A stretch of DNA of 11,252 bases, from positions 1-11,252 of the forward strand of contig JAJZFF010000608.1 in the NCBI GenBank assembly GCA_021805485.1, written 5' to 3'. The position numbers and the translations under genes are program-made. Shown one piece after another: positions 1 through 6,596 of the stretch. Numbering within the stretch: the first letter of the stretch is position 1; each line of letters opens with the position of its first letter. The DNA comes from Pseudomonadota bacterium (GTDB lineage: Bacteria > Pseudomonadota > Alphaproteobacteria > Acetobacterales > Acetobacteraceae). The notes under the pieces were generated by a model. It was given only the letters and a program-made list of their open reading frames with translations, was not told the origin of the DNA and made no database searches.

Positions 1-448
1 AGGAGGCGATATTCACGATCCGCCCCCAGCCCTTCCGCCGCATCGCCGGCAGCAGGGCGCGGGTGAGCAGGAAGGCGCCGTCGAGATTCACCGCCTGCAC
101 GCGCCGCCATTCGGCGAGATCGGTCGCATCGATCTTGCGGTTCGAGAGAATCCCGGCATTGTTGACGAGAATGTCGGCCCCGCCTTCATCGTTCACGACG
201 GCAGCCGCCGCCGCGATGGCATCCGGATCGCCGAGATCGGCCACGACGACCCGCGCCGCGGCGCCGAGTTCGGCGCCGGTCGCGGCCAACGGCCCGGCGG
301 CGATATCGACCAGCACGAGCCGCGCCCCCGCGGCCGCGAGCGCGCGGGCCACCGCCGCGCCGATCGCGCCGCCGGCGCCGGTGACGACCGCAACCCGCCC
401 CTCCAGCGCCCGTTTCATCATCCCCTCGCGCGCCGGCAGACTGTCCAT
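1..448 (-). CDS. SDR-family NAD(P)-dependent oxidoreductase (C-terminal part outside the window)
   Basis: Short-chain dehydrogenase/reductase, expected to oxidise or reduce a hydroxyl/keto group in the cytoplasm. Only the first 149 residues are in the window. The Rossmann glycine motif TGAGGAIG is at residues 23-30 (third Gly replaced by Ala, a common variant). An acidic residue ending the second strand (VLVD, D48) favours NAD over NADP. The DL pair is at 71-72, the NNAG motif at 96-99, and the IVNIAS strand at 144-149 is where the catalytic Ser region begins. The YxxxK site lies beyond the edge. The ATG at 448 is chosen because GGGAGA sits 8 nt upstream (457-462). ATGs at residues 10 and 11 are alternatives and would fit the usual short SDR N-terminus. 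The gene is divergent from the GntR regulator, and a palindromic operator and TTGACA box lie directly upstream. By context it probably acts on the same sugar acid or polyol as the dehydratase. The substrate is unknown, and the family assignment is firm. Confidence 0.9.
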   Translation of the reverse strand, partial: MDSLPAREGMMKRALEGRVAVVTGAGGAIGAAVARALAAAGARLVLVDIAAGPLAATGAELGAAARVVVADLGDPDAIAAAAAVVNDEGGADILVNNAGILSNRKIDATDLAEWRRVQAVNLDGAFLLTRALLPAMRRKGWGRIVNIAS

Positions 449-465
449 GTATCGCTTCTCCCGAA

Positions 466-497
466 ATACCGGTATATTGGTAAATCACGACTGTCAA
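466..497 (-). promoter_or_regulatory. Promoter and operator for the SDR gene (site 1), shared with the divergent regulator
   Basis: On the minus strand a perfect -35 hexamer TTGACA (497-492) is followed after exactly 17 nt by TACCGG (474-469). This belongs to the perfect 10-bp palindrome ATACCGGTAT at 466-475. A -10 element could be TATACC (476-471, 15-nt spacing) or overlap the palindrome. Either way a repressor bound here would cover the -10 region. On the plus strand TATATT (473-478) could be a -10 for the regulator gene, so autoregulation is plausible. The same arrangement recurs at 1387-1421 and 7935-7966. The sequence match is seen; binding by the neighbouring GntR protein is inferred. 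Confidence 0.65.
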
Positions 498-576
498 ACA
501 TGTAGCACCTCCGTTATGATCGCCGGAAAACGCCTTGCGTCCATGCCGGTCATGATCCTTCCGGGCGCACCATGTC

Positions 577-582
577 AGGGAG
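577..582 (+). promoter_or_regulatory. Ribosome binding site of the GntR gene
   Basis: AGGGAG lies 4 nt before the ATG at 587. It selects that codon over the in-frame ATG at 572, which has no comparable purine-rich element in front of it. Confidence 0.6.
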
Positions 583-586
583 ATTC

Positions 587-1381
587 ATGCCGCGCCCCCG
601 CAAACAGCCCGCCGAAACCGGAAGCCCCGCGGCGGAAGATCCGTTCCTCGCCTCGCTCGACGCGCTCCGGCTCGACCCCGCGATCGGCAAGACCGCGCAG
701 ATCTACACGATCATCCGCAACGGCATCGTCCAGCTCAAGCTGCCGCCGGGAGCGGCGATCAACGAGCGGGAAATCTGCGCCCGGCTCGGCATCTCGCGCA
801 CGCCGCTGCGCGAGGCGATCCTGCAGCTCGGGGCGGAAAACCTCGTCACCGTGGTGCCGAGTTCGGGCACCAGCGTCGCCCCCATCCATATCCAGGACGC
901 GTTCGACGGCCAGATGGTGCGCGACGCGCTGGAGATGCGCGTGGTGCGGCTCGCCGCATCGCGGATGAACCTCCCCTTCGAGCGCGCGCTCGCCGCCAAC
1001 ATGGCCGCCCAGCGCAAGGCCTCCGCCGCCCGCGATTTCGACGAATTCTATCTGCTGGACGAGGATTTCCATCGCCTCATCAGCGAATGCGGCGCCTCGC
1101 CCACGGTCTGGCGCATCATCAACGGCGCCAAGGCGCAGCTCGACCGCATCCGCCGCCTCGGCTTTCCGCGCCCGCACCACGCCGAAACAGTGCTCGCCGA
1201 GCACCAGGCGATCTTCGACGGGCTGATGCGGCGCGATTCCGAGCGCGCCGCCGCCGCCATGCAGACGCATCTCGACCGGGTGTTCGAAACCGTCCGCCTG
1301 CTGATCGCCGAGCGGCGCGACTACTTCTCGCCCGATGCCGGCGAGGTGGCGCAGCGCGCGGGCCGGCCGGCCCGCGCTTGA
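587..1381 (+). CDS. GntR-family transcriptional regulator, FadR-type with FCD ligand domain
   Basis: DNA-binding regulator of 264 residues, a usual length for FCD-type GntR proteins. Residues about 36-100 form the winged helix-turn-helix, including ISRTPLREAILQL at 69-81, the typical recognition-helix motif. Residues about 108-235 form the helical FCD effector domain. The metal-site pattern is intact: D158-x3-H162 (in LDEDFH), H206 (AEHQ) and H228 (THLD). FCD proteins commonly bind sugar acids, other carboxylates or small metabolites near this metal. The start at 587 rests on AGGGAG just upstream; ATG 572 would add five residues. The gene lies between the divergent SDR gene and the dehydratase gene, 100 bp upstream of the latter. 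ATACCGGTAT palindromes flank it on both sides, and a related site lies in front of the ABC operon. It is therefore the likely local repressor of the whole set and of itself. The effector is unknown. Confidence 0.93.
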   Translation: MPRPRKQPAETGSPAAEDPFLASLDALRLDPAIGKTAQIYTIIRNGIVQLKLPPGAAINEREICARLGISRTPLREAILQLGAENLVTVVPSSGTSVAPIHIQDAFDGQMVRDALEMRVVRLAASRMNLPFERALAANMAAQRKASAARDFDEFYLLDEDFHRLISECGASPTVWRIINGAKAQLDRIRRLGFPRPHHAETVLAEHQAIFDGLMRRDSERAAAAMQTHLDRVFETVRLLIAERRDYFSPDAGEVAQRAGRPARA

Positions 1382-1386
1382 CCGGC

Positions 1387-1421
1387 TTGCCGTTTATCGG
1401 AAAAATACATACCGGTATATT
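1387..1421 (+). promoter_or_regulatory. Promoter and operator for the UxaA-family dehydratase gene (site 2)
   Basis: The perfect palindrome ATACCGGTAT is at 1409-1418. A weak -35-like TTGCCG (1387-1392) stands exactly 17 nt before TACCGG (1410-1415), the same geometry as at the two TTGACA promoters. TATATT (1416-1421) is a good alternative -10, but no strong -35 pairs with it. The 13-bp block ATACCGGTATATT is identical to the plus-strand sequence at site 1 (466-478). The element lies about 65 bp before the dehydratase start and just after the regulator stop codon. Confidence 0.6.
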
Positions 1422-1481
1422 TCATTCAACGACCCGGGGCGGACCACCGCCCCGCGCCAGGCGAGAAACGGAACCAGACCC

Positions 1482-2993
1482 ATGAACGCTCCCACCACCG
1501 TGCGCCTGAACGACGCCGACAATGTCCTCGTGGCGATCGAGCCGATCGCATCCGGCACCGGCGTCGCCGAGGGCCTGTTCACCTCGGCGCGCATCCCCCG
1601 CGGCCACAAGATCGCCGCCGCCCCGATCGAGGCCGGCGCGCCGGTGCGCAAGTTCGGCCAGATCATCGGCTTCGCGAAAGAGGCCATCGCCCCCGGCGCC
1701 TGGGTGCACGAACACAATGTCGAGGTTCACGAATTCGCGCGCGACTACACGCTCGGCGCGGTGAAGCCGGTCGAACCCGTCGCCGCCCCGGCGACGTTCA
1801 TGGGCTTCCGCCGCGCCAACGGCCAGGTCGGCACGCGCAACTACATCGCCATCCTGAGTTCGGTGAACTGTGCCGCGACCGTCGCCCGCCAGATCGCGCT
1901 GCGGGCGGAGCGGAGCGGCCTGCTCGACGGGTTTCCGAATGTCGATGGCATCGTCCCGCTCACCCACGGCACCGGCTGCGGCATGGCGGCCGATGGCGAG
2001 GGCTACGAACTGCTCGAACGCACGCTCTGGGGCGCGGCCTGCAACCCGAACGTCGCCGGCGTGCTGTTCATCGGCCTCGGCTGCGAGGTGCTGCAGATCG
2101 CGCGGATGACCGCCCGCTACGGTCTGAAGGACGATCCCCGCTTTCACTGGATGACGATCCAGGATTCCGGCGGCACGCCCGCGACGATCGAGGCCGGGCT
2201 TGCCGCGCTGCGCGAGATCCTGCCCCGCGCCGACGCCGCGCGGCGCGAGCCCCTGCCCGCCTCGCATCTCATCCTCGCCCTGCAATGCGGCGGGTCGGAC
2301 GCCTATTCCGGCCTCACCGCCAACCCCGCACTCGGCGAGGCGGCGGATATCCTGGTGCGCCACGGCGGCACCGCGATCCTGTCGGAGACGCCGGAAATCT
2401 ATGGCGCCGAGCATCTTCTCGTCCATCGCGCCGCGAGCCGCCGCGTCGCCGACGACCTGCTGGCGCGGATCGACTGGTGGCGCGACTATCTCGCCCGCAC
2501 CGGCGGGCAGATGAACAACAACCCCTCGCCCGGCAACAAGGCCGGCGGGCTGACCACCATTCTCGAGAAATCCCTCGGCGCCGTCGCCAAGGGCGGCACC
2601 ACGCCGCTCACCGCCGTCTACCGCTATGCCGAGCCGGTCACCGAGCGCGGCTTCGTCTTCATGGACACGCCGGGCTACGACCCGGTCTCCGTCACCGGCC
2701 AGGTTGCCGGCGGCGCCAACATCCTCTGCTTCACCACCGGCCGCGGCTCGGCCTTCGGCTGCAAGCCGGTGCCCTCGATCAAGCTCGCCACCAACAGCGA
2801 TCTCTACCGCCGCATGGAAACCGACATGGACATCGATTGCGGCGACATCCTCTCCGGCACGACGATCGCGCAAAAGGGCGAGGAAATCTTCCGCCACCTG
2901 CTCGACGTCGCCTCCGGCGCGCGCACGAAATCCGAACGGCTCGGCTATGGCGACAACGAATTCGTGCCCTGGCAGGTCGGCGCGGTCATGTGA
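1482..2993 (+). CDS. UxaA-family sugar-acid dehydratase (altronate/galactarate dehydratase-like)
   Basis: Metal-dependent dehydratase of 503 residues, close to the usual length of UxaA (altronate dehydratase). This family removes water from aldonic or aldaric acids to give 2-keto-3-deoxy acids, in the cytoplasm. Residues about 11-88 are the N-terminal SAF domain, ending in the typical VHEHNV (75-80). From about 108 on is the catalytic region, with GTRNYI (117-122), SSVNC (126-130), THGTGCGMA (161-169), GLGCE (198-202), LQCGGSD (267-273), NNNPSPGNKAGG (345-356) and GRGSAFGCKPVPSIKLATN (420-438). The ATG at 1482 matches the family N-terminus. The open frame extends further upstream, but that part has no family character and overlaps the regulator gene. 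No strong Shine-Dalgarno sequence is visible. The stop codon lies inside the first copy of a 23-bp tandem repeat. The family is certain. Whether the substrate is altronate, galactarate or another hydroxy acid cannot be told; the related sulfolactate lyases also show that the fold accepts other acids. Confidence 0.9.
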   Translation: MNAPTTVRLNDADNVLVAIEPIASGTGVAEGLFTSARIPRGHKIAAAPIEAGAPVRKFGQIIGFAKEAIAPGAWVHEHNVEVHEFARDYTLGAVKPVEPVAAPATFMGFRRANGQVGTRNYIAILSSVNCAATVARQIALRAERSGLLDGFPNVDGIVPLTHGTGCGMAADGEGYELLERTLWGAACNPNVAGVLFIGLGCEVLQIARMTARYGLKDDPRFHWMTIQDSGGTPATIEAGLAALREILPRADAARREPLPASHLILALQCGGSDAYSGLTANPALGEAADILVRHGGTAILSETPEIYGAEHLLVHRAASRRVADDLLARIDWWRDYLARTGGQMNNNPSPGNKAGGLTTILEKSLGAVAKGGTTPLTAVYRYAEPVTERGFVFMDTPGYDPVSVTGQVAGGANILCFTTGRGSAFGCKPVPSIKLATNSDLYRRMETDMDIDCGDILSGTTIAQKGEEIFRHLLDVASGARTKSERLGYGDNEFVPWQVGAVM

Positions 2994-3070
2994 CCGCCAA
3001 GTGAGGTTTCATGTGACCGCCAGGCGAAGTTTCGTGTGACCGCCTGGCGAAATCTCATGTGGCCGCGGCG
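2987..3070. repeat. 23-bp direct tandem repeat, three full copies plus a partial fourth
   Basis: Copies are at 2987-3009, 3010-3032 and 3033-3055, with a partial copy at 3056-3070. Each begins C(A/G)TGTGACCGCC; copies 2 and 3 then share an (A/T)GGCGAA core. Copy 1 overlaps the last codons and the stop of the dehydratase gene. CGCCAGGCG in copy 2 (3018-3026) is the exact reverse complement of CGCCTGGCG in copy 3 (3041-3049). A 9-bp stem with a 14-nt loop can therefore form between two convergent operons. Possible roles are a bidirectional terminator without a U-tract, a protein-binding array, or a leftover multi-repeat end of an insertion sequence. None is proven. Confidence 0.85.
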
Positions 3071-3076
3071 CCGGCG

Positions 3077-3793
3077 TCAGTGGGCGCCAGCACCCAGCAT
3101 CGCCGCGCGGAACCCCTCGTCCGCGCGCAGCGCCTCGCTCGTGTCCGCCCGCACGATCCGCCCGGTCTCCAGCAGATAGGCGCGATGCGCGACCTTCAGG
3201 CTGAGATTGACGTTCTGTTCGACGAGCAGCACCGTCATCCCCTCGGCGTTGATCCGCGCGATCGTCGCGAACACCTGCTTGACGATGACCGGCGCGAGGC
3301 CCAGCGAGGGCTCGTCCAGCATCAGCAGGCGCGGCTTCGCCATCAGCCCGCGCCCGATCGCCAGCATCTGCTGCTGCCCGCCGCTGAGCGACCAGCCCAT
3401 CTGCGCATAAAGCCGCTTCAGATCGGGGAAGATTTCGAGAATCCCCTCGATGTCACGCTCGGTTTCGGCGCGCGACACCCTCCGGTTCGACGTGCCCATG
3501 ATCAGGTTCTCGCGCACCGTGAGGCCCGGAAACACGTGCCGCCCTTCCGGCACATGCGCGATGCCGCGGCGGACGATCGCCTCCGGCGCCATCCGGTCGA
3601 TCCGCTCGCCCTCGAAGCGGATTTCGCCGCGCGTCGGGTGCAGCAGGCCGGAAATCGTCTTGAGCGTGGTCGACTTGCCCGCGCCGTTCACGCCGAGCAG
3701 GGCGACGACCTCGCCCGCCCGCACCTCGATGCTGATGTCGTGCAGGGCCGTCACCTGCCCGTAGCGCGACTGGATGTTGCTGACCTCAAGCAT
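3077..3793 (-). CDS. LivF-type ABC transporter ATP-binding protein
   Basis: Second ATPase of the HAAT-type importer, acting on the cytoplasmic side of the membrane and powering uptake. With the start at 3793 it has 238 residues, normal for LivF. Walker A GVNGAGKST is at 34-42, the signature LSGGQ at 136-140, Walker B LLMLDEP at 156-162, and VEQN (191-194) stands where many ABC proteins have the H-loop His, as is usual in LivF. The chosen ATG overlaps the fusion gene's stop as ATGCTTGA, which suggests translational coupling and gives the typical MLEV N-terminus. In-frame ATG 3802 and GTG 3808 are alternatives; GTG has AAGG about 10 nt upstream. It is the last gene of the ABC operon and converges on the dehydratase gene 83 bp away. 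The family is certain. The substrate is probably not a branched-chain amino acid, given the shared operators. Confidence 0.93.
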   Translation of the reverse strand: MLEVSNIQSRYGQVTALHDISIEVRAGEVVALLGVNGAGKSTTLKTISGLLHPTRGEIRFEGERIDRMAPEAIVRRGIAHVPEGRHVFPGLTVRENLIMGTSNRRVSRAETERDIEGILEIFPDLKRLYAQMGWSLSGGQQQMLAIGRGLMAKPRLLMLDEPSLGLAPVIVKQVFATIARINAEGMTVLLVEQNVNLSLKVAHRAYLLETGRIVRADTSEALRADEGFRAAMLGAGAH

Positions 3794-5585
3794 ATTCGAC
3801 ATCGTCACCCAGATACGCCTTCATCACGGCAGGATCCGACAGCACCTGCTTCACCGAACCCTCGCTGATCTTCTGGCCGAAATCCATCACATAGGCCCGC
3901 GTCGCAACACTGGAGACGAAGCTCATGTCGTGCTCGATCAGCAGCATCGTCATCCCCCGCGCATGGATCCGGTAGAGGATCTGCGACAGCACCTCGGTTT
4001 CCTCGTGGTTCATCCCCGCCGCCGGCTCGTCGAGCAGCAGGAGTTCGGGGCCGGAGACGATCGCCCGCGCGATCTCGACGATGCGCTGCTGCCCGTACGG
4101 CAGGTTCTTCGCCTTCACGCCGAGCCGGGCGAAACCGAGGAAATGCAGCGTTTCCCTCGCCTTTTCCATCGCCTCGCGTTCCTCGCGATAACCGCGCGGC
4201 CGCGAGAGCAACGCGCCCGCAAGCCCGACCTTGCCGCGCCGGTAATAACCGACCGCCACATTTTCCAACGCGGTGAGTTCGGGGAACAGGCGGATGTTCT
4301 GGAAGGTGCGGGAAATGCCGAGCCGGTTGATCCGCGCCGGGCCGAGATTGGTGATCTCCTTCCCGTCATAGACGATCGATCCCGCCGTCGCCGTATAGAT
4401 CCCGCTCAGCACGTTCAGCACCGTCGTCTTGCCCGATCCGTTCGGCCCGATCAGCACCGCGACATCGCCCCGGTTGACCGTGAGCGACACGCCGTTGACC
4501 GCCTTGATGCCGCCGAAATGCTTGGCCAGATCTCGAATTTCCAGAAGCGGCCGGTCCGAGGCCACCGGCCGCTCGGGCACGGCGCCGGCCTCGAGATGCG
4601 CCACCTCTTCCTCGTCAGAGCGCCGCCGGCCCGCCACCAGCGTCGCCACCGCGCCGACGCCGCGGAGCAGCAACCCGTACAGCCCTTCCGGCATGAACAG
4701 CACGACGACGACGACCAGCACGCCATAGACCGCGATGTAATAGGCATGCAGGAAGCGCAGCACTTCCGGCAGGAAGGTGATCAGCCCCGCACCCAGCGTG
4801 GTGCCGACGATCGAGGCCTGCCCGCCCACCAGCGCCATCGCGAAGAACGAGACCGACTGATAGAAATTGAAGACGTTCGGGCTGATATAGAGCGAGCCGG
4901 AAGCGTAGAGAATCCCGCCCATCGCGGCGAGCGCCGCGGAGACGGCGAAGGCGAGAACCTTGGTCCGGAACAGGCTGATCCCGTTTGCCGAAGCGGCGAT
5001 CTCGTCCTCGCGCAGGGCGAACAGCGCCCCGCCCAGCCGCGAATGGCGCAGGCGGAACACGACATAGCTCGCCAGCACCAGCACCGCGACGGAGATGAAA
5101 TAGAACCCGTGATCGCTGTTGATCGCGTAGCCGAACAGGCTCGGCCGGGGGATGTTGGAAATCCCGTCGGCGCCGTCGGTCACCGCGTTCCAGTTGTTCA
5201 GCACGAGTTCGGTGATGATCTGAAAGCCGATCGTCACCAGCGCGAGATAGTGGCTGGCGAGCCTGAGCGAGATCGCGCCGAGGAACAGGCCGAACCCGGT
5301 CGTCACCGCCACCGCCGCCAGCGCCGCGCTCCAGTAGCCGATGTGGTGGTTCACCGCGAGGATGGAGAACGTATAGGCGCCGATCCCGAAAAACGCAGCC
5401 TGCGCCAGCGAGATCTGCCCCGAATAGCCGAGCAGAACGGTCAGCCCCAGGGCCGCGACGGCGTAGGACAGCGAGAGGATCAGCAGCGTGAGATAATACG
5501 AGCCCAGCCGCCCGCCCGGCAGCAGGAAGGGAATCAGCACGAGCAGCGCGATGAAGGGCAGGAACTTGGCGATCGACCTGGTCAT
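3786..5585 (-). CDS. Fused LivM-type permease and LivG-type ATP-binding protein of an ABC importer
   Basis: A single 599-residue protein combining two usual subunits. Residues 1 to about 318 are the LivM-type inner-membrane permease: several hydrophobic segments, the family motif GYSGQISLAQAAFFGIGAY (53-71), and a cytoplasmic coupling loop around LREDEIAASANGI (191-203). A charged linker at about 319-345 leads to the LivG-type ATPase, with Walker A GPNGSGKTT (380-388), signature region LPYGQQ (495-500), Walker B LLLLDEP (515-521) and switch His H552. The reading frame is open across the junction with no internal stop, so this is a real fusion and not an annotation merge. Such LivM-LivG fusions are known in some proteobacteria. 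The ATG at 5585 follows AGGGA about 9 nt upstream. It lies 33 nt after the LivH-type gene and overlaps the LivF-type gene by 8 nt. One fused chain plus LivH and LivF gives the full two-permease, two-ATPase set. Confidence 0.94.
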   Translation of the reverse strand: MTRSIAKFLPFIALLVLIPFLLPGGRLGSYYLTLLILSLSYAVAALGLTVLLGYSGQISLAQAAFFGIGAYTFSILAVNHHIGYWSAALAAVAVTTGFGLFLGAISLRLASHYLALVTIGFQIITELVLNNWNAVTDGADGISNIPRPSLFGYAINSDHGFYFISVAVLVLASYVVFRLRHSRLGGALFALREDEIAASANGISLFRTKVLAFAVSAALAAMGGILYASGSLYISPNVFNFYQSVSFFAMALVGGQASIVGTTLGAGLITFLPEVLRFLHAYYIAVYGVLVVVVVLFMPEGLYGLLLRGVGAVATLVAGRRRSDEEEVAHLEAGAVPERPVASDRPLLEIRDLAKHFGGIKAVNGVSLTVNRGDVAVLIGPNGSGKTTVLNVLSGIYTATAGSIVYDGKEITNLGPARINRLGISRTFQNIRLFPELTALENVAVGYYRRGKVGLAGALLSRPRGYREEREAMEKARETLHFLGFARLGVKAKNLPYGQQRIVEIARAIVSGPELLLLDEPAAGMNHEETEVLSQILYRIHARGMTMLLIEHDMSFVSSVATRAYVMDFGQKISEGSVKQVLSDPAVMKAYLGDDVEYA

Positions 5586-5618
5586 GTTGTCGTTTCCCTG
5601 AAGCCGCCGGCGCGCCGG

Positions 5619-6503
5619 TCAGACCTTCTGCGAGACTTTTTCACCGAACAGCCCGTATGGCCGGAAGATCAGGAACAGGATCAGCACGATGAACGGAAAC
5701 GCATCGCGATACGACCCCGAAATATAGGTCGCGCCGTAGGTTTCGATCAGCCCGATGCCGAGCCCGCCGACGATGGCGCCCTTCATGCTGCCGAACCCGC
5801 CGACGATCGCCGCGGCGAACGCCTTCAGCGCGATGGTCGAGCCCATCGTCGCCGTCACCGTGTAGACGGGTGCGATCAGCAAACCCGCCAGCCCGCCCAG
5901 CGCGGTGCTGATGGCGAATGTCAGCGCCGCCATCCAGGCCACGCGGATTCCCATCAGCCGCGCGGTGTCCGGGTCCTGCGCCGTCGCCTGCAACTGCTTG
6001 CCGAGCTTGGTCCGTTCGAGGAACCAGTTCAGCAGCGCCACCATGGCGGCGGTGACGACGATGATGACGATATATTGCGGATAGACGTGCACGCCGAGCA
6101 ACGCGACCGACTGCGCCTTGAAGATCGGCGGCAGCTGGTACGGGATCGGTCCATAGATCAGCAGGAACGCCTGTTCGAGAAAGACCGAGGCGCCGACAGT
6201 GGCGATCATCACCGGCAGGAAGTTGCGCGGCCGGTTGCGCACCGGCTGGAAGATCAGCAACTGGAACAGCGCGCCGACCACGCCGGTTCCCGCCACCGCG
6301 AGCAGAAGCGCGAGCCACCAGGGCAGATGCAGCACGACGACGAGGCTGACCATGAAATAGGCGCCGATCATCGCGAAATCGCCCTGGGCGAAATTCACCA
6401 CGTTGACCGAGGTGTAGATCAGCACGAAGCCGAGCGCGATCAGCGCATAGATGCTGCCGACCGCAAGCCCCGCGATGGTCAGCTGGATGAATTCGGAGAA
6501 CAC
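5619..6503 (-). CDS. LivH-type ABC transporter permease
   Basis: Inner-membrane permease of 294 residues, the normal length for LivH. It pairs with the LivM half of the fusion to form the translocation channel. Family signs are NFAQGDFAMIGAY at 37-49, a coupling-loop motif AQDPDTARLMGI at 175-186, GGFGSMKG at 235-242, and the closing FRPYGLFGEK at 280-289. About eight hydrophobic segments are visible. The start is a GTG at 6503 giving MFSEFIQL, which aligns with the usual LivH N-terminus. No good Shine-Dalgarno sequence precedes it, so translation may be weaker than that of the binding protein gene. A strong stem-loop lies in the 93-bp gap upstream, between the binding protein gene and this gene. 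Confidence 0.93.
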   Translation of the reverse strand: MFSEFIQLTIAGLAVGSIYALIALGFVLIYTSVNVVNFAQGDFAMIGAYFMVSLVVVLHLPWWLALLLAVAGTGVVGALFQLLIFQPVRNRPRNFLPVMIATVGASVFLEQAFLLIYGPIPYQLPPIFKAQSVALLGVHVYPQYIVIIVVTAAMVALLNWFLERTKLGKQLQATAQDPDTARLMGIRVAWMAALTFAISTALGGLAGLLIAPVYTVTATMGSTIALKAFAAAIVGGFGSMKGAIVGGLGIGLIETYGATYISGSYRDAFPFIVLILFLIFRPYGLFGEKVSQKV

Positions 6504-6555
6504 GCAGACGATATCCCGGGCAGCTGGTTTTTCATTCCGTCACGATAACGGCGAA

Positions 6556-6588
6556 CGCCGTCCGGGCCACGACCCTGCCCGGACGGCG
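6556..6588 (-). terminator. Stem-loop after the binding protein gene (partial terminator or RNA-stabilising element)
   Basis: The arms CGCCGTCCGGGC (6556-6567) and GCCCGGACGGCG (6577-6588) are perfectly complementary: 12 bp with a 9-nt loop. It starts 8 nt after the binding protein gene on the minus strand. No run of T follows on that strand, so it is not a classical intrinsic terminator. In binding-protein transporter operons such hairpins often protect the upstream mRNA and let the binding protein be made in excess. That role is inferred here. Confidence 0.7.
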
Positions 6589-6596
6589 CGCGGCCT

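Noticed and set aside
495..500. LPYGQQ in the fusion protein (protein residues 495-500) as a defective ABC signature
   Set aside because: The first signature serine is replaced, but LivG proteins commonly carry A, S or P in this motif, so it is not evidence of inactivity.
1422..2897. A 491-codon open frame on the minus strand
   Set aside because: Antisense shadow of the UxaA-family dehydratase with low-complexity composition and no recognisable domain.
2987..3070. The 23-bp repeats as a CRISPR array
   Set aside because: The copies are directly adjacent with no spacers, and no cas gene is present.
3774..6548. A 924-codon open frame on the plus strand
   Set aside because: It lies antisense over the ABC genes, whose proteins are clearly recognisable. 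Its translation is rich in Arg, Asp, Gln and His with no family motif, typical of the antisense frame in GC-rich DNA.
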